A stretch of DNA of 47,316 nucleotides. Origin: Bacteroidaceae bacterium (GTDB lineage: Bacteria; Bacteroidota; Bacteroidia; Bacteroidales; Bacteroidaceae). The position numbers and the translations under genes were made by a program. The stretch's first letter is position 1; each line of letters begins with the position of its first letter. Below the pieces are notes generated by a model. That model was not told the origin of the DNA. It was given only the letters and a program-made list of their open reading frames with translations, and did not search any database. The stretch is taken from positions 1 through 47,316 of the forward strand of contig JAFXTO010000011.1 in the NCBI GenBank assembly GCA_017535725.1, given 5' to 3'. Positions 22,261 through 30,511 of the stretch are shown here, piece by piece.

Positions 22261-22290
22261 CGGCGGGCTTGCCAGACGGCAAGTCCGCCG
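22261..22290 (+). terminator. Terminator-like hairpin after tRNA-Val
   Basis: CGGCGGGCTTGCC (22261-22273) pairs with GGCAAGTCCGCCG (22278-22290): 13 bp with one G-U. It is followed by CTTTCTTTCC. It probably ends the tRNA transcript ahead of prfA at 22323. Confidence 0.65.
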
Positions 22291-22322
22291 CTTTCTTTCC
22301 ACACATTACAAATAATTCTTTT

Positions 22323-23432
22323 ATGATTGAAAACAACGAACTGTTAGATCGCCTGGAAGGACTCGTATCACGATACGAAGAGGTGGGGACACTCATCACC
22401 GACCCCGCTGTCATTGCCGACCAAAAGCGATACGTCAAGTTGACAAAAGAATACAAAGACCTGGGCGCCATCGTTAAGAAGCGCAAGGAATATATCACGG
22501 CTCTACAGACCATTGAAGACGCCAAGGAGATGATGGGCGAGGACGACCCGGACATCAAGGAGATGGCTCGTGAGGAAATGGCTGCTGCCCAAGAACGTCT
22601 TCCCCAACTGGAAGAAGAAATCAAGCTGCTACTCATCCCTGCCGACCCAGAAGACGACAAGAATGTCATCATGGAGATTCGTGGCGGCACGGGTGGCGAT
22701 GAAGCAGCCCTCTTCGCAGGCGACCTCTTCCGTATGTACTCGAAATACTGTGAGACAAAGGGTTGGAAGATTGCCGTATCAAGCTTCACCGAAGGCGCCG
22801 CCGGCGGATACAAGGAAATCATCTTCAGCGTCACGGGCGAAAAGGTCTATGGCACGCTGAAATACGAGAGCGGAGTTCATCGCGTGCAGCGCGTACCGGT
22901 CACTGAGACACAAGGACGCGTGCATACCAGTGCCGCCACTGTTGCCGTACTGCCCGAGGCAGAGGAATTCGACGTAGAAATCAACGAAGGCGCCATCAAG
23001 TGGGATACCTTCCGCAGCCAAGGCGCTGGCGGACAGAACGTGAACAAGGTTGAGTCGGGTGTCCGTGCCCGTTACATGTGGACAAACCCCAACACAGGTG
23101 TGACGGAAGAAATCCTCATCGAATGTACGGAGACGCGAGACCAACCTAAAAATAAGGAACGCGCGCTCGCGCGCCTGCGTACCTTTATATATGATAAGGA
23201 GCATCAGAAATACATCGACGACATCGCAGCACGCCGCAAGACGATGGTCTCGACTGGCGACCGCTCCGCAAAGATCCGGACCTACAACTATCCTCAGGGA
23301 CGCATCACCGACCACCGCATCGGTTACACCATCTACAACCTCGCCGCTTTCATGGACGGTGACATTCAGGAATGCATAGACCACCTCATCGTGGCGGAAA
23401 ATGCAGAACGTCTGAAGGAAAGTGCGCTGTAA
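22323..23432 (+). CDS. prfA: Peptide chain release factor 1
   Basis: RF1 releases the peptide at UAA and UAG. The start at 22323 (MIENNELLDRLEGLVSRYEE) is preferred to the upstream frame start because it matches the family N-terminus. Of 369 aa, the key parts are MEIRGGTGGDEAALFAGDLFRMY (about 118-140), HRVQRVPVTETQGRVHTSAATVAVLPE (with the PxT-type stop-codon recognition motif PVT) and RSQGAGGQNVNKVESGVR with the GGQ catalytic motif. IRTYNYPQGRITDHRIG near the end is typical of RF1. The following ADP-ribosylglycohydrolase gene is only 10 bases away. Confidence 0.97.
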   Translation: MIENNELLDRLEGLVSRYEEVGTLITDPAVIADQKRYVKLTKEYKDLGAIVKKRKEYITALQTIEDAKEMMGEDDPDIKEMAREEMAAAQERLPQLEEEIKLLLIPADPEDDKNVIMEIRGGTGGDEAALFAGDLFRMYSKYCETKGWKIAVSSFTEGAAGGYKEIIFSVTGEKVYGTLKYESGVHRVQRVPVTETQGRVHTSAATVAVLPEAEEFDVEINEGAIKWDTFRSQGAGGQNVNKVESGVRARYMWTNPNTGVTEEILIECTETRDQPKNKERALARLRTFIYDKEHQKYIDDIAARRKTMVSTGDRSAKIRTYNYPQGRITDHRIGYTIYNLAAFMDGDIQECIDHLIVAENAERLKESAL

Positions 23433-23442
23433 GAATGAAAGA

Positions 23443-24264
23443 ATGAAGACAGAAAACCCTACAATCGTATCTGGCTTGATGGGTGTCGTCTGCGGCGACG
23501 TAGCCGGACTACCATACGAATTCCGCGGAACCCGCACCAAGAACTACCATTTCCCTCTGCTACTGAACGACTTCTCCGACGACACCATCCTAACGATGGC
23601 TATTGCCCGGTGGATTATGGAGGGCGAACGGTCTGCAGCTCGGCTGAAGGGTCTCTTGTTGGAGTACGCCAACCGCTTCATCGACAAGAACGTATGGGGT
23701 AGAGGCTTCATGGAATGGGTGAAGTCCAACGGCACCATCGACCGCACGGGCGTCCGCTCGAACGGAGCCGCCATGCGTGCTGTTCCAATCGGTTACGCCT
23801 CGGATGACAAGCAGGAGGTACTTCGTCTGGCAGAGCTTTCGGCGCGCCTCACGCACGACAGCGACGAAGCAGCGCGAGGGGCACAGGCTGTGGCACTCGC
23901 CGTACTCATGGCTCGGCAAGGGCAGTCGAAGGAGGCTGTCAAGGCCGAACTCTCCTCGTTGTTCAACTACAACCTCGAACGGAAGGTGGAGGACATCCGG
24001 GTGGACTATAAGTTCGAAATCTTCTGCGACCTCTGCGTGCCCGAAGCCATCATCTGCTGGCTGCAATCCGACTCGTACGAGGCAACCATCCGCAATGCCG
24101 TCTCGTTAGGCGGCGACGCGGACACACAGGCAGCCATCGCGGGAGGTATCGCTACCGCCTCGGGAATGCTGATCCCGGAAGAAATTGCACAACCCTGCTA
24201 TAATCTCCTTCCTGCCGACTTCCGTCAAATCATCGAAACATTCAGTCACACCTACATATCATGA
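23443..24264 (+). CDS. ADP-ribosylglycohydrolase family protein
   Basis: The 273-aa protein (start 23443; 23422 also possible, overlapping prfA) has the DraG/ARH fold markers: VCGDVAGLPYEF (cf. GxxGDALGxPxEF), FSDDTILTMA (the metal-binding Asp pair), RSNGAAMRAVPIGYA, TH(D)SDEAARGAQA and SLGGDADTQAAIAGGIA (cf. GGDTDT). Such enzymes remove ADP-ribose from proteins, nucleic acids or metabolites with a binuclear Mg centre. The stop overlaps the DUF4153 gene start (ATGA), placing it in a prfA-ARH-DUF4153-pyrF run. Substrate is unknown; housekeeping context argues against a toxin pair. Confidence 0.9.
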   Translation: MKTENPTIVSGLMGVVCGDVAGLPYEFRGTRTKNYHFPLLLNDFSDDTILTMAIARWIMEGERSAARLKGLLLEYANRFIDKNVWGRGFMEWVKSNGTIDRTGVRSNGAAMRAVPIGYASDDKQEVLRLAELSARLTHDSDEAARGAQAVALAVLMARQGQSKEAVKAELSSLFNYNLERKVEDIRVDYKFEIFCDLCVPEAIICWLQSDSYEATIRNAVSLGGDADTQAAIAGGIATASGMLIPEEIAQPCYNLLPADFRQIIETFSHTYIS

Positions 24265-25988
24265 AACTGATAGATATTCTCTCGCAGGCCGTCCGCAACT
24301 GCTTCAAGCGCTTCCCTGCACCATCTGCCTTTGCTACTGCACTGACACTCTACGCCATCACAATCATCCTATTTGAGGTAACAAACGACCAGCTGGCGGG
24401 AGCCCTCGGCTACTTCCTTTCGGTAGGTCTGGTACTGTCGTTGTCGCTGGCATTGTGGAGCGAGGAACAAACATGGACAAAAAGGGTCACGAGGGTGCAT
24501 ATCATATCGTATATCATCCTCTTGATTGACACCATATACCTCTTTTACAGCGATGTCATGGACAGCGGAAACGGCATTGAAACCTTGCTGTTTCACGCCT
24601 CGGCGATTGTGGCATTGGTATTGTCGGTCTTCTTCATTTCCTTCACTCGTGAACGTGACGACATTCCTTCGTGGAACTTCACGCTCCATGTCACCATGAG
24701 TATAGTCGTCTGCTATCTTATTAGTTCGGTGCTCTTTGGAGGTCTCAGCCTGCTGTTCGTCTCTCTGAAATGGTTGTTCTCCATCAACCTTGGAGGGAAA
24801 TGGTACGCCATCACAGGCGTACTCTTCGGCGGATATTTGCCAACGCTGCTCCTGTTAGGACGAATCCCTGGTGGCGAACGCAAACATGACCATCAGCCCC
24901 TTTCTTCACCTTTCTTCGCCGGGGTCATCCGTTACCTCTTCCTGCCCTTGGAGGCGTTGTACCTCATAGTGCTTTATATCTATGCCATCCAGATTGTCGT
25001 CAACTGGGAACTACCTAATGGACAGGTCTCTTGGCTCGTCATCGTCTCATTCGTCGGCATGATAGCTATTGAGTTCGGACTCTATCCTATACGCCGTGCA
25101 GAGAATCGCCCCTTCGACCACAGCGTCACACGCCTGCTACCACTGATACTGATGCCACTATTGGTGCTCATGACAGTGGGTATAGTCCGTCGCTTCTCGG
25201 ACTACGGTATTACCATCGCCCGACTATATGTCGCCACGCTGAATGGCTGGTTCTACTTGGTCTGCCTCGGACTCTTCCTCAGCCGTGCCCGCCGCATCAG
25301 TTGGATTCCTATCAGCTTCAGCGTCCTCTTCCTGCTGACTTCGGCGCTGCCGATAAACTACGCCAGCATCACTCGCCGCGTCCTCTCTAATAAAGCGGAA
25401 CGCGCACTTGCGCGAGCTGGAGTAGAACAATTCCCCATTGACGTCGAACGCTACGATATGCTCATGCGTACATTATCGCCCGAAGAGCAGACATATATCA
25501 GTTCCAAGCTGAGTTACCTCCAACTCACCTACGACGAAAAGGCCATTGAGCCATTGGTGGTGGAGAACAAGAAAGGCTACCATTTCTACGACTATATCCA
25601 TGATAAAGAGAAGTTTGAAACGGACAGCGTTATTGTTGAAGCCACATCCGAACGCGTAGTATTCTACAACAATGCCCGCAATAATCATCTCAACATTCCA
25701 GAAGGATTCAGCAAACTCTATACCGACGTAAGTTGCGAAAACTTCAAATGTGACGCCACTCATGACACTTTAGAAGTTCAAGTCAACTCCAGCGAGGTAA
25801 GTGCCACGGTACTCATCAGCATCGAGGCAATGGAGCGCTACCACGAAGCAATGGACGACATAATCCCCCTCCCCACACATTCTCCTGATACCATCTTCCT
25901 GATGGACCATTTTTTCTTCTCAGGCGAAATGTCTGACAACAAAGGGGGCTCCTGGATTAACCTCCAAGGTCACCTGATTACCAAATAA
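24261..25988 (+). CDS. DUF4153-type membrane protein
   Basis: A 575-aa protein with about ten to twelve hydrophobic helices in the first 370 residues, spaced as in DUF4153 proteins of Bacteroidota (LTLYAITIILFEVTNDQLAG, WSEEQTWTKRV, PLEALYLIVLYIYAIQIVVNWELPNGQVSWLV, RFSDYGITIARLYVATLNGW). The C-terminal third (about 375-575) is soluble and beta-rich, including MRTLSPEEQTYISSKLSYL. It starts within the stop codon of the ADP-ribosylglycohydrolase gene. Function unknown; no catalytic motif seen. Inner-membrane location predicted. Confidence 0.85.
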   Translation: MKLIDILSQAVRNCFKRFPAPSAFATALTLYAITIILFEVTNDQLAGALGYFLSVGLVLSLSLALWSEEQTWTKRVTRVHIISYIILLIDTIYLFYSDVMDSGNGIETLLFHASAIVALVLSVFFISFTRERDDIPSWNFTLHVTMSIVVCYLISSVLFGGLSLLFVSLKWLFSINLGGKWYAITGVLFGGYLPTLLLLGRIPGGERKHDHQPLSSPFFAGVIRYLFLPLEALYLIVLYIYAIQIVVNWELPNGQVSWLVIVSFVGMIAIEFGLYPIRRAENRPFDHSVTRLLPLILMPLLVLMTVGIVRRFSDYGITIARLYVATLNGWFYLVCLGLFLSRARRISWIPISFSVLFLLTSALPINYASITRRVLSNKAERALARAGVEQFPIDVERYDMLMRTLSPEEQTYISSKLSYLQLTYDEKAIEPLVVENKKGYHFYDYIHDKEKFETDSVIVEATSERVVFYNNARNNHLNIPEGFSKLYTDVSCENFKCDATHDTLEVQVNSSEVSATVLISIEAMERYHEAMDDIIPLPTHSPDTIFLMDHFFFSGEMSDNKGGSWINLQGHLITK

Positions 25989-26025
25989 GTAGATATTCAT
26001 TATTAGTTTACATGATAACAAAAAT

Positions 26026-26871
26026 ATGACACGCGAACAACTTTTTGAGAACATACGACGGAAGCAGAGCTTCCTGTGCGTAGGACTGGACACGGATTTG
26101 AAGAAGGTGCCGCAATTCTTAGTGGAAAGAGCGGCAAACGACGATGGTTTCGACGCTATCTTCGAATTCAACAAGGCCATCATCGATGCTACGGCGCCCT
26201 ACTGCATTGCCTACAAACCCAACCTCGCTTTCTACGAAGCGCACGGAGTGAAGGGATGGATTGCCTTCGAGCGGACGGTGAAGTACATCCGCGAACAGTA
26301 CCCCGACCAATTCATCATCGCTGACGCCAAACGAGGCGACATCGGCAACACCAGCGCCCTTTACGCGCGAACCTTTTTTGAAGAGATCGATGTCGATGCC
26401 GTCACTGTTGCCCCCTATATGGGTGAGGACAGCGTGACTCCCTTCCTCGGTTACGAAGGCAAATGGGTGATTCTCCTGGCCTTAACCAGCAACAAGGGAA
26501 GTCACGATTTCCAACTCACCCAGGACGAAAAGGGCGAACGCCTGTTTGAAAAAGTACTGACACGTAGCCAACAATGGGCAGACGCCAACCAAATGATGTA
26601 TGTCGTCGGTGCTACGCAAGGCAGCGCCTTCGAAGATATCCGTCGTCTTGTGCCTAATCATTTCTTATTAGTACCTGGTATCGGCGCTCAGGGCGGCTCA
26701 CTCGAAGAAGTATGTAAGTACGGATGGAACGACCATTGCGGCCTCATCGTCAATAGCAGCCGAGCTATTATCTACGCCGACGCCACAGAGCGTTTCGCTG
26801 AAATCGCCGCAGAACGAGCCCGCGAAGTGCAACAACAGATGAGCACCATTCTCGAGGAACACGGTTTCTAA
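26026..26871 (+). CDS. pyrF: Orotidine 5'-phosphate decarboxylase (long type)
   Basis: PyrF makes UMP from OMP by decarboxylation. The 281-aa protein belongs to the longer type: [62 protein letters not shown] with the catalytic Lys/Asp set (DAKRGD, about 103-108), [16 protein letters not shown], and [15 protein letters not shown] for phosphate binding. It ends the prfA run and is followed by a 15-bp hairpin. It starts 37 bases after DUF4153. Confidence 0.96.
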   Translation: MTREQLFENIRRKQSFLCVGLDTDLKKVPQFLVERAANDDGFDAIFEFNKAIIDATAPYCIAYKPNLAFYEAHGVKGWIAFERTVKYIREQYPDQFIIADAKRGDIGNTSALYARTFFEEIDVDAVTVAPYMGEDSVTPFLGYEGKWVILLALTSNKGSHDFQLTQDEKGERLFEKVLTRSQQWADANQMMYVVGATQGSAFEDIRRLVPNHFLLVPGIGAQGGSLEEVCKYGWNDHCGLIVNSSRAIIYADATERFAEIAAERAREVQQQMSTILEEHGF

Positions 26872-26898
26872 CCATTTTCCACTTATCAGAACAGCAAA

Positions 26899-26936
26899 AT
26901 ACAGCCTGCTGCACATCGACATGCAGCAGGCTGTAT
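26899..26936 (+). terminator. Terminator hairpin after pyrF
   Basis: ATACAGCCTGCTGCA (26899-26913) pairs perfectly with TGCAGCAGGCTGTAT (26922-26936), 8-nt loop, then TGTTGTTTGTTGTT. A good end for the prfA-pyrF transcript, though the T tract is interrupted. The stem sequence (CTGCTGCA) echoes the repeat array that follows. Confidence 0.65.
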
Positions 26937-26973
26937 TGTTGTTTGTTGTTAGGTGCATGGACGGATTCAACTT

Positions 26974-27105
26974 GCTGCATACGCAGATGCAGCTGGCTGC
27001 ATAAGCAGATGCAACTGGCTGCATAGGCAAATGCAACTGGCTGCATAGGCAAATGCAGCTGGCTGCTGAGACGTATACGACCGACTGCACAGGCAGACAC
27101 AAACG
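26974..27105 (+). repeat. 22-bp tandem array (GCTGCATAGGCAAATGCA units)
   Basis: Four close units start at 26974, 26996, 27018 and 27040, each with inverted TGCAT/ATGCA half-sites. Two further decayed units follow (27062 and 27084). The period is exactly 22 bp, as in the unrelated array at 2710. No plausible gene spans it. Confidence 0.88.
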
Positions 27106-27303
27106 GTCATATTTTTTGTTCAAATACTGATTTTGAATAATAAATTATAAAATAACATCACTTATCTACCAATATTATATTAATATATTGAAATAATGTG
27201 AAATAAAATAGTAGAGGATTTATATAGAAGTAGATGATTTTCGATAATAAATCAAAGAAATGATATAATTTTATGATAAAATATGATTTTTCTTGCAAAA
27301 ATA
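27106..27303. other. Very AT-rich leader upstream of the vapE-like gene
   Basis: About 200 bp almost without G or C (TATATTAATATATTG, AATAAATTATAAAATAAC), between the 22-bp array and the promoter. No gene is seen. Such DNA can be an easily melted region, a nucleoid-protein target or simply foreign. Confidence 0.6.
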
Positions 27304-27335
27304 TTTGCACGATTCAAAAAAAAGGTCTACCTTTG
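27304..27335 (+). promoter_or_regulatory. Promoter of the vapE-like gene
   Basis: -33 TTTG (27304-27307) and -7 TACCTTTG (27328-27335) with a 20-nt spacer, 54 bases before the ATG at 27389. Confidence 0.8.
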
Positions 27336-27388
27336 CGCCACAAAAGAACGGAAAAGCTGACTAACTACAGAGCATAACTTCAACAACT

Positions 27389-29209
27389 ATGCTATGCACG
27401 ATATACAGTAAGACGACAAGGAGTAATAAAGAAAAAGCCAGCATTCTAGATCTGGAAGAGCTCGTAGCTCGGTTCCAGAATGATGAGAGAAGAAGAAGGA
27501 CGGTGGAGGCGTTAAGGGCAAAATTGCCCACGCTGCCACCGTCATCATTTTGGCAGGACATAGAGCGTCTGCCGCGTATTTGTCCAGGACTACTCCTCAA
27601 ACGTCGACGCAACGGCGAAGTACACACGACCTACACAGGCGTGGTATTGCTGGAAGTAGGCGGACTCACGGAGGCCGGCGAGGTGGAGCGCGTGAAGGCA
27701 AGAGCCGCCGGATGGCCTACTACCCTGGCGGCATTCATGGGAGCCAGCGGACAGACGGTGAAGATTCTGGTAAGCGGGACACTGGACGACGGCACCCTGC
27801 CGAAAGAATCTGCAAGCATTCTACGATTTCACCAACGGCTTTATGAGACGAGCACCCAAGCATACGCCAGTGTCATTGGACGACCGCTGAAGACAAAGGA
27901 TGCACGGCCGGACAATACTTTCTACTGGACGTACGACGCCAATCCCTTCCTGAACACCACGGCGGCTCCCATTCGAATACTTCGATACGACATACTGCAA
28001 ACAGACGAGAAAGGAGATCTGCAATGCAGTCGTAACATCCAGGATACCGTCTCGGGACTACAAGCCTACTTGCGCGCTCACTACGACCTGCGTTTCAATG
28101 AATTGACGAACTGTGTGGAATGGCGAAGCAACGACTCTGCCTCATACACCTTCTTGCCGTTAGACTCCCGCATGATGAACACCATGATACAGGAAGCACA
28201 CGAGAGCGGGCTGAAAATCGCGGACCGCGACATGAAAAGGTTCTTAGGTTCCACACGAGTGCGCAGCTACCACGCAGCCCGTGCCTACCTCCGCAATATC
28301 CGAGGGCACTGGGACGGACGCACCGATTACATAGGCCAGCTGGCAGACAGGATACCGACGTCCAACCAGTTGTGGCGCAAATACTTTCACCAATGGTTCT
28401 TAAATTTGGTCGCGCAGTGGGACAGCCCAGGCGAAGGTCACAGCGAGGGGATGACCCCCTTGATTATTGGTCCACGCGATTGCGGGAAGAGCACTTTTGC
28501 GAAGCTTCTATTGCCGCCGGAACTGCACGATATTGGCTACCGCGAACTCGCAGACTTCACCTCGAAAGCAGAAGTGGAACGGCAACTGACAACAAGCCTG
28601 CTCATCCACCTCAACGAAATCAACCAACCAATCGGAAAAATCTCACAACGGTTACTCAAGGACGTCCTACAGAAGTCGACCATCAGAGGGCGGCGTCCCT
28701 ATAGTAACGAGATTCAGGAACTGCCATGCTTCGCCTCTTTCATCGCCACGACAAGCACAACCGCCATTCTGACCGACGCAGGCTGTTTGAGCCGATTCTT
28801 TGTAGTGGAGCTCCGCAACGGCAAGCATATCGACACCTCTTCACCCCTACCCTATCCGCAGCTTTATGCCCAAGCCGTAACAGAGCTGGAAGCCAAGGAA
28901 AGGCCCTACCATTTCACTTCAGACTTATTGGCAGAACTGGAAATACACAACAGCCGCTACACTTCGGCTCCCGTGGAGGTGCTCCGCTTCCTGGAGACCT
29001 TTGCCCTCGCGACGGTTGCCGGCAAAGGGATGGAGAAGATGAAGCTATCAGACATCACAGACGCAGTACGTCGCCACACGGGCTACAGCTATTCCGACAA
29101 GTCGTTCAACTACCTCGGCCGTTGGCTAACGCGCGAGGCCAGGATGCAACACGTCCGCAAGACCGTGTCCAACGGTTCGCCACACTATCTGCTGAAACCA
29201 CTCTATTAG
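27389..29209 (+). CDS. VapE/DUF3874-type primase-helicase, orphan
   Basis: A 606-aa protein like the BT4734-type replication proteins of Bacteroidota mobile elements. Residues about 50-200 form the BT4734-like (primase-like) N-terminal domain (FWQDIERLPRICPGLLLKRR, YWTYDANPF). A VapE-type SF3 helicase core follows, with LIIGPRDCGKSTFAKLL (Walker A, about 360-376), LLIHLNEINQ (Walker B-like), and STIRGRRPYSNEIQELPCFASFIATT with SRFFVVEL. The C-terminus (about 500-606) matches DUF3874. It is complete but stands alone: no integrase, primase partner or portal gene is near. It has a clean promoter. Possibly a domesticated or element-derived gene. Confidence 0.85.
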   Translation: MLCTIYSKTTRSNKEKASILDLEELVARFQNDERRRRTVEALRAKLPTLPPSSFWQDIERLPRICPGLLLKRRRNGEVHTTYTGVVLLEVGGLTEAGEVERVKARAAGWPTTLAAFMGASGQTVKILVSGTLDDGTLPKESASILRFHQRLYETSTQAYASVIGRPLKTKDARPDNTFYWTYDANPFLNTTAAPIRILRYDILQTDEKGDLQCSRNIQDTVSGLQAYLRAHYDLRFNELTNCVEWRSNDSASYTFLPLDSRMMNTMIQEAHESGLKIADRDMKRFLGSTRVRSYHAARAYLRNIRGHWDGRTDYIGQLADRIPTSNQLWRKYFHQWFLNLVAQWDSPGEGHSEGMTPLIIGPRDCGKSTFAKLLLPPELHDIGYRELADFTSKAEVERQLTTSLLIHLNEINQPIGKISQRLLKDVLQKSTIRGRRPYSNEIQELPCFASFIATTSTTAILTDAGCLSRFFVVELRNGKHIDTSSPLPYPQLYAQAVTELEAKERPYHFTSDLLAELEIHNSRYTSAPVEVLRFLETFALATVAGKGMEKMKLSDITDAVRRHTGYSYSDKSFNYLGRWLTREARMQHVRKTVSNGSPHYLLKPLY

Positions 29210-29270
29210 TATCTGCAGAAGCCTCTCTATTAAGAGACTCTTTATCTGCTGAAACCACCCTATTAAAAGA
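29186..29270 (+). repeat. Three imperfect copies of CTGCTGAAACCACTCTATTA
   Basis: The last codons of the vapE-like gene (29189-29208) recur downstream at about 29213-29233 (CTGCAGAAGCCTCTCTATTA) and 29250-29269 (CTGCTGAAACCACCCTATTA). Copies 2 and 3 are outside the gene. It suggests local duplication of the 3' end. No gene between 29210 and 29415. Confidence 0.75.
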
Positions 29271-29374
29271 CTGTTTCTTGCGACTTTTGGTCAAAAACAG
29301 CTTCAAAGCCACACTCAAAACGTCAAGGGAACGAATTTTAACATCTGCAATTAGGTTATCTCAGACAAATTGAC

Positions 29375-29382
29375 TACCTTTG
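29375..29382 (+). promoter_or_regulatory. -7 box of the lpxD operon
   Basis: TACCTTTG at 29375-29382, 34 bases before the ATG at 29416. TTAG at 29351-29354 is a weak -33 element at the expected distance. Confidence 0.65.
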
Positions 29383-29415
29383 CGCCGCTAAATACAAACT
29401 ACTTGGAATATTTAC

Positions 29416-30477
29416 ATGGAATTCAAAGCCCAACAGATTGCAGCGTACCTCGGCGGAACCATAGAAGGAAACCCCGAAGTCTGCGTCAACACCTTCGCTA
29501 AAATCGAAGAGGGAACGGAAGGCGCATTGTCCTTCTACTACGACCCTAAGTTCGAACCCTATATCTATCAGACCCTGTCATCCGTCATTCTGGTTCCAAC
29601 GAACTTCCAGCCCTCGCAGCCCGTGAAGGCTACTTTGATTCACGTGGAAGACCCCCGTATGGCAATTGCCCGCTTGCTTGCTATGTACGAAGAGGCCACG
29701 AAACCCAAGCGCACAGGTATCGATCCATTAGCGTCCATAGCTCCGACAGCAAAGCTCGGCAAGGACGTTTATGTCGCTCCGTTCGTCGTGGTCGAAGACG
29801 GAGCAGTGATTGGCGACGGCACCCAGCTGCACGCCCACACCACCATCGGTGCCAACGTAAAGATTGGTCAGAACTGCGTGCTGTACCCCAATGTAACAAT
29901 CTATCACAGTTGCGTCATCGGCGACCGCTGCGTCCTGCACGCTGGCACCGTGATAGGAGCTGATGGCTTCGGCTTCCAGCCCGACAAGGACGGCTACCAC
30001 AAGATACCTCAAATCGGCATCACGGTGATTGAGGACGACGTGGAAATCGGCGCTAACTGCTGTATAGACCGCGCCATGATGGGAGAGACCATCATCCGTC
30101 GAGGAGTGAAGATCGACAACCTCGTGCAGATTGGCCACAATGCAGAAATCGGATCCCACACCGTGCTCTGCGGACAAGTGGGTATCGCAGGTTCCTCGAA
30201 GCTCGGCGAGTGGTGCGTGATGACCGGACAAGTGGGCGTTGCCGACCACCTTACCGTTGCTGACCACACCGTTGCTGCAGCCCAGGCAGGTATCGCCACG
30301 AGCATCCGCAAGCCCGGACAGACCATTATGGGTTATCCCGCTTACGACGCCAAGCAGTGCTCCCGCGCAAACATCGCTTTCAAAAGCCTGCCTGATATGC
30401 TCTTTCAGCTACGACAGCTCCAGAAAGAAGTCAGTACGCTGAAGGCCGAGCTTGCAGCCAAGACCCAGAACCAGTAA
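29416..30477 (+). CDS. lpxD: UDP-3-O-acylglucosamine N-acyltransferase
   Basis: LpxD adds the second, N-linked acyl chain in lipid A synthesis. The 353-aa protein has the N-terminal uridine-binding domain (about 1-100; YLGGTIEGNPEV, ALSFYYDPKFE) and the left-handed beta-helix of hexapeptide repeats (about 105-320) with the catalytic His in VQIGHNAEIG (about 240). HADGFGFQPDKDGYHKIPQIG-like residues (GADGFGFQ) are typical of LpxD. A coiled C-terminus ends it. It leads an operon with lpxC-fabZ (34 bases after) and lpxA. Confidence 0.97.
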   Translation: MEFKAQQIAAYLGGTIEGNPEVCVNTFAKIEEGTEGALSFYYDPKFEPYIYQTLSSVILVPTNFQPSQPVKATLIHVEDPRMAIARLLAMYEEATKPKRTGIDPLASIAPTAKLGKDVYVAPFVVVEDGAVIGDGTQLHAHTTIGANVKIGQNCVLYPNVTIYHSCVIGDRCVLHAGTVIGADGFGFQPDKDGYHKIPQIGITVIEDDVEIGANCCIDRAMMGETIIRRGVKIDNLVQIGHNAEIGSHTVLCGQVGIAGSSKLGEWCVMTGQVGVADHLTVADHTVAAAQAGIATSIRKPGQTIMGYPAYDAKQCSRANIAFKSLPDMLFQLRQLQKEVSTLKAELAAKTQNQ

Positions 30478-30511
30478 ATCCCCATTTCACATAATCCCCC
30501 GCACAGATTAA

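Noticed and set aside
29106-29318. Minus-strand frame with repeated VVSAD/EASAD units
   Set aside because: Antisense reading of the three-copy repeat at the vapE-like gene end; no start signal.
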